Below, in pieces: positions 1 through 8,483 of a stretch of DNA of 64,000 nucleotides. Position 1 is the first letter of the stretch. Every line of letters begins with the position of its first letter. The notes below the pieces were generated by a model. That model ran no database searches. It saw only the letters and a program-made list of their open reading frames with translations, and was not told the DNA's origin. Source of the DNA: Trebonia sp963795335 (GTDB lineage: Bacteria > Actinomycetota > Actinomycetes > Streptosporangiales > Streptosporangiaceae); the NCBI GenBank assembly GCA_963795335.1, contig CAWCHI010000001.1, positions 434,001 through 498,000 on the forward strand, written 5' to 3'. The translations under genes and the position numbers were made by a program.

Positions 1-799
1 CGGGCGGCAGCTGCCCGGCGACGGAGTGGATGGCGGTCACCTCGAGCGCGGCCGCGCTGTCGAGGGCGGGCAAGATCGTCGGCAGCCGCTCCGCGAGCAT
101 CGTCTTGCCGGCCCCGGGTGGTCCGAGCAGTGACAGGTTATGGCCGCCGGCCGCGCAGATCTCGGCCGCGAGGCGGGCCTCGGCCTGACCGAGCACCTCG
201 GCCAGGTCACGGTGCCTGGAGGTGGCCGGCTCCGGGTCGGCGCCCGGCGTCCCCCGGGCCGGCCGGGCGGCCTCGGGCGGCGCCGGCCGCGGGCCGCCCC
301 GCAGCCAGATGATCACCTCGGCCAGGGTGCCCGCGCCGATCACCCGCACGCCGGGGACCAGTGCCGCCTCGGCCTGGTTGGCGGGCGCGACCACCACCGT
401 GTGGACGCCGGCGGCCGCCGCCACCGCCGGCAGCACCCCCGGGACCGGGCGCAGCCGCCCGTCGAGCCCGAGCTCGGCCAGGAACACCGTCCCCGCCAGG
501 GTGGCGGCCGGGACCGCCTCGGCCGCGGCCAGCACCGCGACCGCGATCGCGAGATCGAAGCCGCTGCCGCGCTTGGGCAGCGCCGCGGGCGACAGGCCGA
601 CCGTGATCTTCGAGTTCGGCCAGGTCTCGCAGCTGTTGACGATCGCCGCCCGGATCCGGTCACGCGCCTCGCGCAGGGCCGTGTCGGGCAGGCCGACCAG
701 GATCATCGCGGGCAGTCCGCTGGCGATGTCGGCCTCGACCTCGATCAGGTGGCCGCGGACCCCGATCAGCGCCACCGAGTAGGTGCGGGCGAGGGCCAT
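1..799 (-). CDS. comM: YifB/ComM family Mg-chelatase-like AAA ATPase, N-terminal part
   Basis: The gene runs off the left edge; about 266 N-terminal residues are present and the frame is open throughout. The N-terminal subdomain carries the family pattern GLPDTALREARDRIRAA (around residues 36-52) and GLSPAALPKRGSGFDLAIAV (around 68-87). A Walker A motif, GPPGAGKTM, follows near residue 226. ComM/YifB proteins are ATP-driven helicase-like enzymes; ComM promotes branch migration during transformation in some bacteria, and the role in actinobacteria is unsettled. The ATG shares one base with the yraN stop (TGATG), so the two are translationally coupled. dprA would be expected next, outside the window. 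Confidence 0.93.
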   Translation of the reverse strand, partial: MALARTYSVALIGVRGHLIEVEADIASGLPAMILVGLPDTALREARDRIRAAIVNSCETWPNSKITVGLSPAALPKRGSGFDLAIAVAVLAAAEAVPAATLAGTVFLAELGLDGRLRPVPGVLPAVAAAAGVHTVVVAPANQAEAALVPGVRVIGAGTLAEVIIWLRGGPRPAPPEAARPARGTPGADPEPATSRHRDLAEVLGQAEARLAAEICAAGGHNLSLLGPPGAGKTMLAERLPTILPALDSAAALEVTAIHSVAGQLPP

Positions 800-1155
800 C
801 ACGCGATCCCGCGCAGGTGCTCGACGGTGAACCCGCCTGCGTTGTCACGGAGCAGGCCGAGGACGTCGATCCGGACATGGTCGAAGCGGACACCGTGGGC
901 CGCCAGCCACAGGGCCGCGAGCCGCCGCAGCCGCCGGCGCTTCGCTGGCCCCACCGCGTCAAGCGGCGTCCCGTAGCGGGTGCCCGAGCGGGTCTTGACC
1001 TCGCAGACGACGAACGTGTGCCGTTCGACCGCGACGATGTCGATCTCCCCGCCGTCACAGCGCCAGTTGCGGTCGAGGATCCGGAACCCGCGGCCCTCCA
1101 GGTACCTGACCGCCGCCTGTTCGCCTTCCCGGCCGAGCTCGTCTTTCGCGCCCAT
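799..1155 (-). CDS. yraN: YraN family (UPF0102) endonuclease-like protein
   Basis: A 118-residue protein with the UPF0102 pattern: GREGEQAAVRYLEGRGFRIL, then GGEIDIVAVE and VCEVKTRSG, the nuclease-like D-ExK arrangement. The family has a restriction-endonuclease-like fold and its substrate is not firmly known. I chose the ATG at 1155 because a GGAGG at 1165-1169 lies nine bases upstream; two in-frame GTG codons at 1161 and 1164 are too close to it. It sits directly upstream of comM, the usual actinobacterial order. Confidence 0.9.
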   Translation of the reverse strand: MGAKDELGREGEQAAVRYLEGRGFRILDRNWRCDGGEIDIVAVERHTFVVCEVKTRSGTRYGTPLDAVGPAKRRRLRRLAALWLAAHGVRFDHVRIDVLGLLRDNAGGFTVEHLRGIA

Positions 1156-1297
1156 CGCCACCACCTCCGCCTTCGACGATGGCGCGCGGGGGCGGAGACG
1201 GGGGCAGCCGGTTCACTGGCTGTGGATAACCGGGGCTCCCATGATCAACTGTGGACAGCGGGAGCCGGAATGTCAGCGGCCCCTGCTATGAGCGGGA

Positions 1298-3832
1298 TCA
1301 GCCTGCCCGGTTCCCCGACGCCGCCGCCTGCGACTGCGGGGCCTTCCGCTGGCCGGACAAGGACGGCTGGCGGCCGGCACCCTGCCCGCCGCCCGTGACC
1401 GGGCGAGCCGCCTGCTGCTCGCCCCGGCCGTGCCGGGGGGTGGGGGCGCGGCCGGCGGGCTGGGACGGGGACGGGCGGCTGGGCGGGGCCGGGATGTCCA
1501 TCTTCTTCTCGTCCTTGCCCACGGTGAGGTGCTTGCCGTGGTGCCTGATGGGCAGGTCATCTCCGGCCACCAGGACGTAGCTGGCGGCATCGTGGCGCAC
1601 GTCCACCCGGATGATCCGGCCCTGGTAGCGCATCCGGAAGCACAACCCGGCGAGCCCGGGCGGGAGCTGCGGGTTGAAGGAGAGTTCCCCCTTGGTTACC
1701 CGCATGCCACCGAAGCCGCTGATCAGCGCGGTCCAGGCACCCGCGAGGGACGCGATGTGCAGGCCGTCCTTAGTGTTGTGCTCCCGGTCCTGCAGGTCCA
1801 TGAAGGCCGCCTCGGCCAGGTAGTCGTAGGCGAGCTGGAGGTGCCCGACCTCGGCCGCGATGACGGCCTGGGTGCACGGTGACAGGGACGAGTCGCGGAC
1901 CGTGAGCGCCTCGTAATAGTCGAAGTTGCGCAGCTTCTGGGCCGGGGTGAAGGCGTCACCGCGCAGCTGCATGGCCAGCACCACGTCAGCCTGCTTGACC
2001 ACCTGCTTGCGGTAGAGCTGGAAGTACGGGTAGTGCAGCAGCAGCGGGTAATGCTCCTCCGGGGTGTTCTTGAAGTCCCAGCGCGCGTAGTGGGTGAAGT
2101 TGTCGTGCTGCGGGTGGACGCCGAGCCGCGTGTCGTAGGGCACGTACATGTCCTCGGCGGCGTCGCGCCAGGACGCGGCTTCCTCGGTGCTGACGCCGAG
2201 CTGGTCCCGGGCCTCGTCCGACAGCTTGGCGGCGATCTCGGCCGCGGCGTAGAGGTTGGCCTGCGCCATCAGGTTGGTGTAGAGGTTGTTGTCCTTGATC
2301 GCGCTGTACTCGTCGGGACCGGTGACGCCCTCGATGCGGAACTTGCCCGCCGCGTCGTGCTGGCCCAGCGAGCGCCACAGCCGGGCGGTCTCGACCAGCA
2401 GGGGCAGGGCGACCTCCCGCTCAAACGGCTCGTCGCTGTTGGCTTCGAGGTACTTCACGACCGAGGCGGCGATGTCGGCGTTGATGTGGAAGGCGGCGGT
2501 GCCAGCCGGCCAGTAGCCCGAGCACTCCTCACCGTGGATGGTCCGCCAGGCGAAGGCGGCGCCGGCCAGGCCGAGCTCGGCCGCATGGGCGCGGGCGATG
2601 TCGAGCGTCAGCGCCCGCCAGCGCAGCGCGTCGGCCGCGGCCGACGGGTGGGTATAGGTCAGTACCGGCAGCACGAAGGTCTCGGTGTCCCAGAAGGTGT
2701 GGCCGTCGTACCCGTTCCCGGTCAGCCCCTTGGCCGGGATGGGACGCTGTTCGGCCCGGGCGCCCGCCTGCAAGATGTGGAACAGCCCGAACCGGACCGC
2801 CTGCTGGATCTCGACGTCGCCGTCCACCTCGACGTCGGCTCCCTCCCAGAAGGCGTCGAGGAACTGGCGCTGCTCCGCCAGCAGCCCGTCCCAGCCGGTC
2901 AGCCTGGCCGCGGCGATGGCCCCGGAGACCTGCGCGACCAGCGCCGGCCGGGAGCGCTGGCTGGACCAGCCGTAGCCCAGGTACTTGACGATCCGCAGCT
3001 CCTGGCCCGTTGGCACCTCGGCCGCGACGGTGAGCCGGGCGACGTCGGGGAACGACTCGATGGTCGCCGCCATCCGCTCCGGCCCGTTGACTTCGTGGGC
3101 CATCGCGCAGGCGAGCCGCAGCTTGCTGGAGCGGGTGCCGTGCACCAGGATCGCCCGCATGTTCTCGCCGTCCTCGGCGTTGTGCTCCTCGCTGACCAGC
3201 GGCGCGGCGAGGATCGCGGCCGCCCGCGGGTCCGACGACGCGGCCGGGATCTCCTCGTTGGCGGCGATCTCGGACAGCACCACCAGCCGCAGGAGGTCGC
3301 CGCCGCCGGGAGCGTCGGAGGGCTCGCTCTCGCGGATGCCGTCGGGCAGCGTGTACGGGGTGACCGTGTAGCTGATCGCGGCGATGGCGCGCTGGGTCAG
3401 CGAGACCATCCGGACGGAGGTGACCTTGACCGTGTGACCGGCGGGCGAGGTCCAGATGACCTCCCTGGTCAGCGTGCCCGCCCGCATGTCCAGGGTGCGC
3501 TTGTGGGAGCGCACGGTGCCGTACCGGATGTCGAACGGCTCGTCGTTCACCAGCAGCCGGATGATCTTGCCGTTGGTGACGTTGATGACGCTCTGGCCGG
3601 TGTCGGGGAAACCGTAGCCCGCCTCCGCGTAGGGCAGCGGGCGGTTCTCATAGAGCGAGTTCAGGTAGGTCCCCGGCAGGCCGTGCGGCTCGCCCTCGTC
3701 CAGGTTGCCGCGCAGCCCGATGTGCCCGTTGGACAGCGCGAAGACGGACTCGCTCTGCGCCATCAGGTCGAGGTCAAGCTCGCTCTCGGTGAGAACCCAC
3801 GGCTCTACCCCGTATGGGTCGTTCTCTATCAC
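1298..3832 (-). CDS. Glycoside hydrolase family 65 protein, probable disaccharide phosphorylase
   Basis: An 844-residue GH65 protein. Family members phosphorolyse alpha-linked disaccharides such as maltose, trehalose or kojibiose to glucose plus beta-glucose 1-phosphate, or hydrolyse them. An N-terminal beta-sandwich (about 15-270, with LSNGHIGLRGNLDEGEPHGL) precedes the alpha/alpha barrel (HTFWDTETFVLPVL near 370). The catalytic acid is Glu508 in TGPDEY. HIASLAGAW late in the barrel is the position of the phosphate loop in phosphorylases. The last 80 or so residues are a Pro/Ala/Gln/Arg-rich tail outside the fold. The adjacent phosphoglucomutase-like gene supports the phosphorylase reading. 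M. tuberculosis has a similar pair (Rv3400/Rv3401). Exact substrate unknown. Confidence 0.9.
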   Translation of the reverse strand: MIENDPYGVEPWVLTESELDLDLMAQSESVFALSNGHIGLRGNLDEGEPHGLPGTYLNSLYENRPLPYAEAGYGFPDTGQSVINVTNGKIIRLLVNDEPFDIRYGTVRSHKRTLDMRAGTLTREVIWTSPAGHTVKVTSVRMVSLTQRAIAAISYTVTPYTLPDGIRESEPSDAPGGGDLLRLVVLSEIAANEEIPAASSDPRAAAILAAPLVSEEHNAEDGENMRAILVHGTRSSKLRLACAMAHEVNGPERMAATIESFPDVARLTVAAEVPTGQELRIVKYLGYGWSSQRSRPALVAQVSGAIAAARLTGWDGLLAEQRQFLDAFWEGADVEVDGDVEIQQAVRFGLFHILQAGARAEQRPIPAKGLTGNGYDGHTFWDTETFVLPVLTYTHPSAAADALRWRALTLDIARAHAAELGLAGAAFAWRTIHGEECSGYWPAGTAAFHINADIAASVVKYLEANSDEPFEREVALPLLVETARLWRSLGQHDAAGKFRIEGVTGPDEYSAIKDNNLYTNLMAQANLYAAAEIAAKLSDEARDQLGVSTEEAASWRDAAEDMYVPYDTRLGVHPQHDNFTHYARWDFKNTPEEHYPLLLHYPYFQLYRKQVVKQADVVLAMQLRGDAFTPAQKLRNFDYYEALTVRDSSLSPCTQAVIAAEVGHLQLAYDYLAEAAFMDLQDREHNTKDGLHIASLAGAWTALISGFGGMRVTKGELSFNPQLPPGLAGLCFRMRYQGRIIRVDVRHDAASYVLVAGDDLPIRHHGKHLTVGKDEKKMDIPAPPSRPSPSQPAGRAPTPRHGRGEQQAARPVTGGGQGAGRQPSLSGQRKAPQSQAAASGNRAG

Positions 3833-3932
3833 TGATCCGGTACCTCCGGTCCGAGCCGTTATCGCGTCAGCCGCCTGTTTACACCATTTGCCCCGGCCGT
3901 GGACGGAGTATTACGGGAGCCTGGACGGCTGG

Positions 3933-4667
3933 TTAAAGGAGTTCCGACAGGTCTTTCACGACCACGTCGGCGCCGTGCGCGTGCAGCTGCTCAGCCTGGC
4001 CGACCCGGTCCACGCCGACGACGAACCCGAAGTTGCCCGCCCGCCCGGCGGCCACTCCCGCCAGTGCGTCCTCATAGACGCAGGCGCTGGCGGCGGCGAC
4101 GCCGAGCTCCCGGGCCGCCTCGAGGAACGTGTCCGGGGCGGGCTTGCCCTTCAGGTGGTGCTCCTCGGCCGCCTGGTGGTCGATCCTGACCTCGAACAGG
4201 TCCGATATCCCGGCTGCCTGCAGCACGGCGACCGTGTTGGCGCTGGAGGAGACGATCGCGGTGCGCAGCCCGGCCGCACGGGCCGCGTTGACGTAGCGCA
4301 CCGAGCCCTCGTAGGCCTGCACCCCGTCTCGCTTGAGCACGACGGTGAACAGCTCGTTCTTCTTGTTGCCGAGCCCGTTCAGGGTCTGCGCGCCGGGCTG
4401 GTCCGACTCCTGGCCCTCGGGCAGCTCGATCCCGCGCGACTCCAGGAAGGACCGCACCCCTTCGATCCGCGGCTTGCCGTCGACGTACTGCTCATAATCC
4501 TTAACCGGGTCAAACGGGACAAACTTCTCATTATGGGTGGACGACCAGTCCTGCAGGAACTGATCGAACATCTCCTTCCAGGCCGCGTCGTGCACCTTCG
4601 CGGTCTGCGTGATCACCCCGTCCATGTCGAACAGGCAGGCGGTGATCGGGTCGGGCAGTCCTAGCAT
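3933..4667 (-). CDS. HAD family hydrolase, beta-phosphoglucomutase-like
   Basis: A 244-residue HAD protein of the beta-phosphoglucomutase subfamily. Motif I is CLFDMDGVITQT with the nucleophile Asp14 and acid/base Asp16; motif II is TAIVSSS; motif III Lys lies in HHLKGKPAPDTF; motif IV acids are in VYEDALAGV. The cap between motifs I and II is large. It would convert the beta-glucose 1-phosphate made by the GH65 enzyme to glucose 6-phosphate. It lies 100 bases upstream of the GH65 gene on the same strand, so co-transcription is likely. A phosphatase activity on sugar phosphates is the alternative. Confidence 0.87.
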   Translation of the reverse strand: MLGLPDPITACLFDMDGVITQTAKVHDAAWKEMFDQFLQDWSSTHNEKFVPFDPVKDYEQYVDGKPRIEGVRSFLESRGIELPEGQESDQPGAQTLNGLGNKKNELFTVVLKRDGVQAYEGSVRYVNAARAAGLRTAIVSSSANTVAVLQAAGISDLFEVRIDHQAAEEHHLKGKPAPDTFLEAARELGVAAASACVYEDALAGVAAGRAGNFGFVVGVDRVGQAEQLHAHGADVVVKDLSELL

Positions 4668-4688
4668 GACGGCCTCCCGGGCGCGTGG

Positions 4689-5024
4689 TTACCCGGGAAA
4701 TCCCGGCTTCCCATTGTCATCAGGCAATTCGAGGTCACTCTTGGCCAGCTCCTCGATGTTGACGTCCTTGAACGTAACTACCCGCACGTTTTTCACAAAA
4801 CGGGCGGGGCGGTACATGTCCCAGACCCAGGCGTCGTGCATGGTGACCTCGAAGAACACCTCGCCGTTGTCGGCGGCGCGGACCTTCAGGTCCACGTCGT
4901 TCGTCAGGTAGAACCGGCGTTCGGTCTCCACGACGTGGGTGAACAGGCCGACGACGTCGCGGTACTCACGGTAGAGCTGCAGCTCCATCTCCGCTTCGTA
5001 CTTCTCCAGGTCTTCCGCGCTCAT
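4689..5024 (-). CDS. DUF2469 family protein
   Basis: A 111-residue protein of the actinobacterial DUF2469 family (Rv2901c type). The characteristic N-terminus MSAEDLEKYEAEMELQLYRE, the central VVETERRFYLTNDVDLKVR and the C-terminal KSDLELPDDN are all present. No catalytic motif is apparent and the function is unknown. It lies five bases downstream of rnhB, the position it holds across actinobacteria, which suggests an RNA or translation-linked role. Confidence 0.92.
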   Translation of the reverse strand: MSAEDLEKYEAEMELQLYREYRDVVGLFTHVVETERRFYLTNDVDLKVRAADNGEVFFEVTMHDAWVWDMYRPARFVKNVRVVTFKDVNIEELAKSDLELPDDNGKPGFPG

Positions 5025-5029
5025 GTCCC

Positions 5030-5698
5030 CTATTCTCCCTCAGCCAGCTCCCCGCTTACGTCAGGGCCGGGCACGCACCTGAATGACCGCCGGTGGACCG
5101 GCGACGGCCCATGCTCCGCCAGGGCACGCAGGTGCTCCGCGGTTACATACCCCTTGTGGCGGCCGAAGCCATATTCGGGATAACGCTCGTGCAGCTCCCC
5201 CATCATCCGGTCCCTGGTCACCTTGGCCACGACCGACGCCGCGGCGACCGACGCCGCGACCCGGTCCCCCTTCCACATGGCCAGCGCGGGCGCGCCCAGG
5301 CCGCTGACCGGGAACCCGTCGGTCAGTACGTAGGCCGGCCGGCTGGTCAGCCCGGCGAAGGCGCGCCGCATGCCCTCCACGTTGCACACGTGCAGCCCGA
5401 GGGCGTCGATCTCGACGTGCGGGATCACGGTCACGTGCCACTCGATCGCATGCCGGACGACGTTGTCATAGGCGCTCTCCCGGGCGGCGGGGGTGAGCAG
5501 CTTGGAGTCGGCCAGCCCGCGGATGCGCTTGATCGCGCCCCCGTCGAGCACCACGGCCGCGACCACCAGCGGCCCGGCGCAGGCGCCGCGGCCCGCCTCG
5601 TCGATGCCGGCGACAGGAGCCAGCCCGGCCCGTGCCAGCGCATTCTCGTAGGCGGCGAGTCCGGCGCTGAGCCTGGGGGTGTAGGGGGAAGCGGACAT
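5030..5698 (-). CDS. rnhB: Ribonuclease HII
   Basis: A 222-residue RNase HII, which removes ribonucleotides and RNA primers from DNA-RNA hybrids. VAGIDEAGRGACAGPLVVAA (about 28-47) carries the first catalytic Asp-Glu pair; LADSKLLTP is the family DSK motif; VLTDGFP carries a third acid; the late segment SVVAKVTRDRMM carries the fourth. Length is normal. It lies in the lepB-rnhB-DUF2469 block. Confidence 0.95.
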   Translation of the reverse strand: MSASPYTPRLSAGLAAYENALARAGLAPVAGIDEAGRGACAGPLVVAAVVLDGGAIKRIRGLADSKLLTPAARESAYDNVVRHAIEWHVTVIPHVEIDALGLHVCNVEGMRRAFAGLTSRPAYVLTDGFPVSGLGAPALAMWKGDRVAASVAAASVVAKVTRDRMMGELHERYPEYGFGRHKGYVTAEHLRALAEHGPSPVHRRSFRCVPGPDVSGELAEGE

Positions 5699-5854
5699 CT
5701 CACTCCGCAGCGTACGCCAACCGCGCCCGCGTTGCCCGGCCTCCCGGCCGGGAAGCGCGAGGAGCAGCTGTCAGCGCGGCGCTCCCAGAGGTGGCGGGGA
5801 CCCGCCGGGACCGGTCCCGGTCTGATCATCCCCGAACGGAGGCGGCCTGCCCCG

Positions 5855-6925
5855 TCACCGCCGCCTCCGCCTCCGCCGGACGCGGCGCTGCAGGTAGGTG
5901 AGCGGGACCGCGCCAGCGAAGCCGAACGCCAGCGGCAGCGGCGAGGCGGCCGAGCGGACCGGCGTGCCCGCCTCAAGGGCTGCCGCCAGGGCGGCGGACG
6001 AGCCGCCCGCCGCGGCGTTGCCGCCCGCCGCGGCGGACGCGTTCAGCTGCGGTTGCTCGAACGTGGCGGGGATGTTGAGGAAGCCCCAGTGGCTCGGCGG
6101 CCAGATGATCACGAAGGCCCGGCCGAGGACCGAGCTCTCCGGGATCGCCCCACCACCGGGGTCGCCCATGTGACCGCGCGAGTCGTAGGAGATCAGCCGG
6201 TGGTCGCCCATCACCCACAGGTCCCCGGCCGGCACCGTGACCTTGAAGTTCTGGGCGGACGGGGCGTTGCCCGGGTACAGGTAGGAGCTCTCGCTCAGCG
6301 CGACCCCGTTGACGGTGACCTGCCCCTTGCTGTTGCAGCAGGCGACGTGGTCGCCGGGCAGGCCGATGACGCGCTTGATGTAGATCGAGGGGTCATTGCT
6401 GACACCGACGATGCCCTCCAGCTCGTCGACCGCCTTGCGGAAGATGTTGCTGCTGCCCGTGGGGGTGTCGAAGTCCCACGAGCCGCTGCCGTCGAACACG
6501 ATAATGTCGCCCCGGTGGATCGGCCGCAGGTGATAGACGACCTTGTTGATCAGCACCCGGTCGTTGACCTCGAGGGTGTTCTGCATCGACCCGGACGGGA
6601 TGAAGAACGCCTGGACCAGGAACGACTTGATGAGCAGGGCGAGCACCAGGGCGATGACGATGAGCACAGGCAGCTCACGCCAGAAGCTCCGCTTGCGCCT
6701 GCGCTTGCCACCGCGGCCTGGAGCCTGCTCCAGGCCGGAGCCGTCGTCGCTGTCACCGGGGCCATTGTCACCGGGGCCATCGTCACCGGGGCCGCCGTCG
6801 CCGGGGCCGCGCCCGGCCCGGCCTCTGGGCCGGCCGCGAGCCGACGGGGTCTCGGCCAGGTCGGGCACTGGATCGGCCGGGTCCCAGGGCGGGGAAGCGC
6901 CGTCCCGCGCGCCCGAACCGTTCAT
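5855..6925 (-). CDS. lepB: Signal peptidase I (first of two tandem copies)
   Basis: About 356 residues. An acidic Gly/Asp-rich cytoplasmic stretch (about 20-75, repeats of DDGPGD type) precedes a membrane helix, LPVLIVIALVLALLIKSFLV. The serine motif FIPSGSMQNTL and the lysine motif YIKRVIGLPGDH form the catalytic dyad, and GDHRLISYDSRGHMG is box E. A second hydrophobic segment near the C-terminus ends in a run of seven arginines. The enzyme removes signal peptides at the outer face of the membrane. The ATG at 6925 (MNGSGARDG) is preferred; an in-frame codon 54 bases upstream would add an unlikely extension. Confidence 0.92.
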   Translation of the reverse strand: MNGSGARDGASPPWDPADPVPDLAETPSARGRPRGRAGRGPGDGGPGDDGPGDNGPGDSDDGSGLEQAPGRGGKRRRKRSFWRELPVLIVIALVLALLIKSFLVQAFFIPSGSMQNTLEVNDRVLINKVVYHLRPIHRGDIIVFDGSGSWDFDTPTGSSNIFRKAVDELEGIVGVSNDPSIYIKRVIGLPGDHVACCNSKGQVTVNGVALSESSYLYPGNAPSAQNFKVTVPAGDLWVMGDHRLISYDSRGHMGDPGGGAIPESSVLGRAFVIIWPPSHWGFLNIPATFEQPQLNASAAAGGNAAAGGSSAALAAALEAGTPVRSAASPLPLAFGFAGAVPLTYLQRRVRRRRRRR

Positions 6926-7051
6926 CCGTGCTCCCCCCGTGCGCTCACACCAGCCTTCACCCTCACCGCTTTTCACCATGAGGGTATCGCCACCCCGTGC
7001 GCGGAGCGCTACTTCGTGCCGGACTCGCGGTCCAGCTAATGAGGGGGAGGT

Positions 7052-7984
7052 TCAGCGCCGCCGGCGTCGCCGGAAGAGAACAGCGGCTCCGGTGAGGGCC
7101 GCGCCGCCGGCCGTGGCAGCGGGCGCGGCGGTGGCGACCGCGGCCGCGGCGTTGAGCCCGGGCTGCTGAAATGTATTGGGGATGGGCAGGTCGGAGACGC
7201 GCGACAGCGGCCAGATGATCAGGAAGGCGCGGCCGACTACGGCGCTCTCGGGAATGGTCCCGCTGCCGGGGTCCTGGCGGCGGAAGCGGGAGTCGTCGCT
7301 GTCGCCCCGGTTGTCACCCATCACCCACAGCCGGCCGGCCGGGACGGTTACGGCTGGGAACGGGGTCGATGGCTGGGCTCCGGGGTAGATGTAGGACGAC
7401 TCCGACAGCGGCACGCCGTTCACGGTGACCTTCCCGTCGGTGCAGCAGGCCACGTGGTCGCCGGGCACGCCGATGACCCGCTTGACGTAGTCGGTGCCCG
7501 GCCCGGCGATCCCGACCAGGTCGATCGCGTCGTCCCAGACCCGGCTGAACCAGTTGCTCGGGGGCGGGGTCGGCGCGTCCCACGAGCCAGCGCCGCTGAA
7601 CACGACGATGTCGCCGCGCTCGATCGGCCGGAAGCGGTAAACGATCTTGCTGACGAGGACGCGGTCCCCCACGAGCAGGGTGTTCTCCATCGACCCGGAG
7701 GGGATGAAGAACACCTGCACGACGAACGCCTTGAGCAGGATCGTCAGCACCAGGACGGCGATGACGATCACCAGCAGGTCGCGCCAGCGGGACCGCTTGC
7801 GCGGCGGGTCGCTGTCGCCTGGCTCCTGCCCGTCGCCGGTGGCGGTGTCGCTGGTATCAGTATCGCTGGTATGAGTGTCGCTGTTTGCAGCGTCGCTAAT
7901 GGCATGGTCTTCCGCGGTCGGGTCGCCCGACGCAGCCGCGTGATCGGGCGCGCCGGGGTCCGGCGCGCCCGGCTCAGAAGGCAT
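7052..7984 (-). CDS. lepB: Signal peptidase I (second of two tandem copies)
   Basis: A 310-residue paralogue of its neighbour. A Thr/Ser/Asp-rich leader (repeats of the TSDT type around 35-50) comes before the membrane helix LLVIVIAVLVLTILLKAF. The catalytic serine is in FIPSGSMENTLL and the lysine in YVKRVIGVPGDH; GDNRGDSDDSR is box E. It also ends with an Ala-rich hydrophobic segment and six arginines. Twin or multiple type I signal peptidases downstream of rplS are usual in Streptomyces-like actinobacteria. Confidence 0.93.
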   Translation of the reverse strand: MPSEPGAPDPGAPDHAAASGDPTAEDHAISDAANSDTHTSDTDTSDTATGDGQEPGDSDPPRKRSRWRDLLVIVIAVLVLTILLKAFVVQVFFIPSGSMENTLLVGDRVLVSKIVYRFRPIERGDIVVFSGAGSWDAPTPPPSNWFSRVWDDAIDLVGIAGPGTDYVKRVIGVPGDHVACCTDGKVTVNGVPLSESSYIYPGAQPSTPFPAVTVPAGRLWVMGDNRGDSDDSRFRRQDPGSGTIPESAVVGRAFLIIWPLSRVSDLPIPNTFQQPGLNAAAAVATAAPAATAGGAALTGAAVLFRRRRRR

Positions 7985-8007
7985 CCGAGATCAGCCCGTT
8001 AGCCTCG

Positions 8008-8370
8008 TCAGCTAGCGGGAGTGGTCTCCCGGCGCTCCTTGATCCGCGCGGCCTTGCCGCGCAGGTCGCGCAGGTAGTACAGCTTGGCGCGGCGGACACG
8101 GCCGCGGGTGACCGCCTCGATCTTGTCGATCGAAGGGCTGTGCACCGGGAACGTGCGCTCGACGCCGACGCCGTAGCTCACCTTCCGCACGGTGAAGGTC
8201 TCGCGCAGGCCGCCACCCTGGCGCCGGATCACGACACCCTGGAAGACCTGAATGCGGGAGCGGTTGCCCTCCGTCACCTTGACGTGCACCTTGAGGGTGT
8301 CACCGGGGCGGAATGCCGGGACGTCAGTCCGGAGCTGCGCCTGCTCAAGCTCGGCGATCGCGGTGTGCAT
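8008..8370 (-). CDS. rplS: 50S ribosomal protein L19
   Basis: A 120-residue L19, at the 30S-50S interface. FRPGDTLKVHVKVTEGNRSR, the basic GVVIRRQGGG, and FPVHSPSIDKIEAVTRGRVR are diagnostic. It follows trmD in the rpsP-rimM-trmD-rplS operon order. Confidence 0.97.
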   Translation of the reverse strand: MHTAIAELEQAQLRTDVPAFRPGDTLKVHVKVTEGNRSRIQVFQGVVIRRQGGGLRETFTVRKVSYGVGVERTFPVHSPSIDKIEAVTRGRVRRAKLYYLRDLRGKAARIKERRETTPAS

Positions 8371-8483
8371 GATGGATAATCCTCAGTCCTGGTCGGAATG
8401 CGCGGCAGCGCGCATCCGGGTGGAAGCCTGCGTTTAGCCAGGGAACACCCCGGCAGAGTCAACGCCCGAACGGGCAGCGCTCT

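Noticed and set aside
2033..3835. A 600-codon plus-strand frame opposite the GH65 gene
   Set aside because: Low-complexity Gly/Val/Arg protein exactly antisense to a clear GH65 gene.
5093..7039. A 648-codon plus-strand frame across rnhB and lepB
   Set aside because: It spans two well-supported genes on the other strand and has no family features.
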